A DNA stretch of 64,000 nucleotides from contig JADJQT010000002.1 of the NCBI GenBank assembly GCA_016712595.1, forward strand, positions 1,054,001 to 1,118,000, given 5' to 3'. Numbering within the stretch: the first letter of the stretch is position 1; each line of letters starts with the position of its first letter. This document shows, one piece after another, positions 63,511 to 64,000 of this stretch. The translations under genes and the position numbers were made by a program. This DNA comes from Rhodospirillales bacterium. GTDB lineage: Bacteria > Pseudomonadota > Alphaproteobacteria > Rhodospirillales > Defluviicoccaceae. The notes under the pieces were generated by a model. It was given only the letters and a program-made list of their open reading frames with translations. It did not search any database and was not told the origin of the DNA.

Positions 63511-63528
63511 GTGCGCGAAAGTTCGCAC
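63511..63528. promoter_or_regulatory. Candidate DctD upstream activating site 1
   Basis: GTGCG (63511-63515) and CGCAC (63524-63528) form a palindrome with the GAAAGT-type centre, closely matching site 2. It is centred about 118 bases before the inferred dctA start, a usual distance for NtrC-type activators. Pairs of GTGCG-CGCAC palindromes are the pattern I recall for rhizobial dctA control regions. Confidence 0.75.
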
Positions 63529-63544
63529 GCTCGCCCGTTGGGTC

Positions 63545-63560
63545 GTGCGGGTTTCCGCAC
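63545..63560. promoter_or_regulatory. Candidate DctD upstream activating site 2
   Basis: GTGCGG-GTTT-CCGCAC is a perfect 6+6 palindrome. Its centre is 33 bases from that of site 1, about three helical turns, so two DctD dimers could bind on the same face. Between these sites and the promoter lie an A/T-rich stretch (about 63440-63480) and a CTGCGGT/ACCGCAG inverted repeat (63484-63508), which might help DNA bending or end the upstream transcript. Confidence 0.75.
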
Positions 63561-63598
63561 GCGACCGCCGGCGCCCGCGCCCAGCCGGTCGTCCTCGG

Positions 63599-64000
63599 TC
63601 AGAGCGGGTCGCCGCGGTCGACGTGAAGAGGAATGGCGCTCTTGATGTGGAGATCGCGCTGGGGAAACGGCATCTCGATACCGTGCTTGCGCAGGGCATT
63701 GTAGATGGCGAGGCAGTACGCGGCACGGGCGCCGGCCGGCCGATGGATACCCTCGGTCGTCAACCAGACGACGAGTTCGAACTCAAGCCGGTATTCGCCG
63801 AATTTCACCAGCCAGAGCAGGAGCTTGCGGTTGTCGTCGCCCTGAAGTGTGAATGGAACCTGCTCGGCCGCCTCGAACACGACGGCACGGACAGTCTCTA
63901 CGTCGATGCCGTAGGCGACGCCGAAGGGCACGTGGATGCGCGCGTGGGCGTCGAGCATCGTCCAGTTGGTCACCCGGCCGTTGACGAATTCGGAGTTTGG
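63599..64000 (-). CDS. MscS-family mechanosensitive channel, C-terminal part
   Basis: The gene runs off the window; only the last 133 residues are present. EFVNGRVTNWTMLDAHARIHVPFGVAYGID (partly quoted) is the beta-domain sequence of MscS, and the rest, with FELVVWLTTEG and GIEMPFPQRDLHI, is the cytoplasmic alpha/beta cage with the usual FPQRD end motif. MscS channels release solutes at hypo-osmotic shock. The gene ends before the dctA regulatory region on the same strand; the gap holds the dctA palindromes. Confidence 0.9.
   Translation of the reverse strand, partial: PNSEFVNGRVTNWTMLDAHARIHVPFGVAYGIDVETVRAVVFEAAEQVPFTLQGDDNRKLLLWLVKFGEYRLEFELVVWLTTEGIHRPAGARAAYCLAIYNALRKHGIEMPFPQRDLHIKSAIPLHVDRGDPL

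Overview
The window looks like a chromosomal segment of a GC-rich alphaproteobacterium, most likely a member of the Rhodospirillales in the broad sense. The reasons are an NDUFA12-type complex I subunit (known only from alphaproteobacteria and mitochondria), a fused ThiS-ThiG thiazole synthase, the aerobic cobaltochelatase genes cobS and cobT, and familiar alphaproteobacterial gene orders: ndufA12-mlaD...DUF2155 facing aroQ-accB-accC-aat; a YfgM-like gene-bamB-der; and bolA...J-domain-cobS-cobT. Nothing indicates a plasmid, prophage, insertion sequence or CRISPR array. Genes are packed tightly, with many 1-17 base start/stop overlaps that indicate operons.

Layout. 1-5.2 kb: a small exported protein, an AT-richer HNH-like gene that looks acquired, and the B12-dependent ribonucleotide reductase nrdJ. 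5.5-11 kb: ndufA12, two tandem MlaD paralogues, a methyltransferase and a DUF2155 protein, converging on the aroQ-accB-accC-aat operon. 11-14.7 kb: thiSG, tRNA-Gln(CTG), the queuosine/deazapurine genes queE-queD, and a VOC protein. 14.8-23.5 kb (minus strand): hydrolase, DedA protein, a complete tripartite RND efflux operon and a HugZ-like gene. 23.6-25.9 kb: a four-gene operon of two DUF1538 membrane proteins, a PII-like protein and a CBS protein. 26-31.7 kb: a GIY-YIG-like gene, der-bamB-yfgM-like, a secreted serine protease and a small lipoprotein. 31.8-38 kb: cobC, a fused trehalose synthase-maltokinase, and an OmpA-like protein with swapped domain order. 38.4-47.9 kb: bolA, a DMT transporter, a J-domain protein, cobS-cobT, ompW, a membrane pyrophosphatase with the K+-dependent signature, a CBS protein and a small conserved protein. 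48-53.3 kb: dienelactone hydrolase, phytase-like esterase, an Atm1-type ABC exporter and mnmA. 53.6-58.5 kb: an unusual sensor kinase with its response regulator, and a patatin-like lipase. 58.5-64 kb: the C4-dicarboxylate system dctD-dctB-dctA with a sigma-54 promoter and paired upstream palindromes, then the 3' end of an MscS channel gene.

How the genes fit together. Cobalamin is a theme: nrdJ consumes it, while cobS, cobT and cobC belong to its synthesis. The dct locus is a complete regulatory circuit: kinase, sigma-54 activator, transporter, a promoter matching the -24/-12 consensus, and two palindromes 33 bp apart. Envelope genes are numerous (two MlaD proteins, BamB, OmpA-like, OmpW, RND pump, DedA, MscS).

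The best candidate for an undescribed system is the DUF1538A/DUF1538B/PII-like/CBS operon at 23.6-25.9 kb. It reads as a split membrane transporter with two soluble, nucleotide-sensing-type regulators, all translationally coupled. Its first gene also lacks any ordinary start codon for what appears to be its true N-terminus. All functions are inferred from sequence reading alone; no database search or structure prediction was run.
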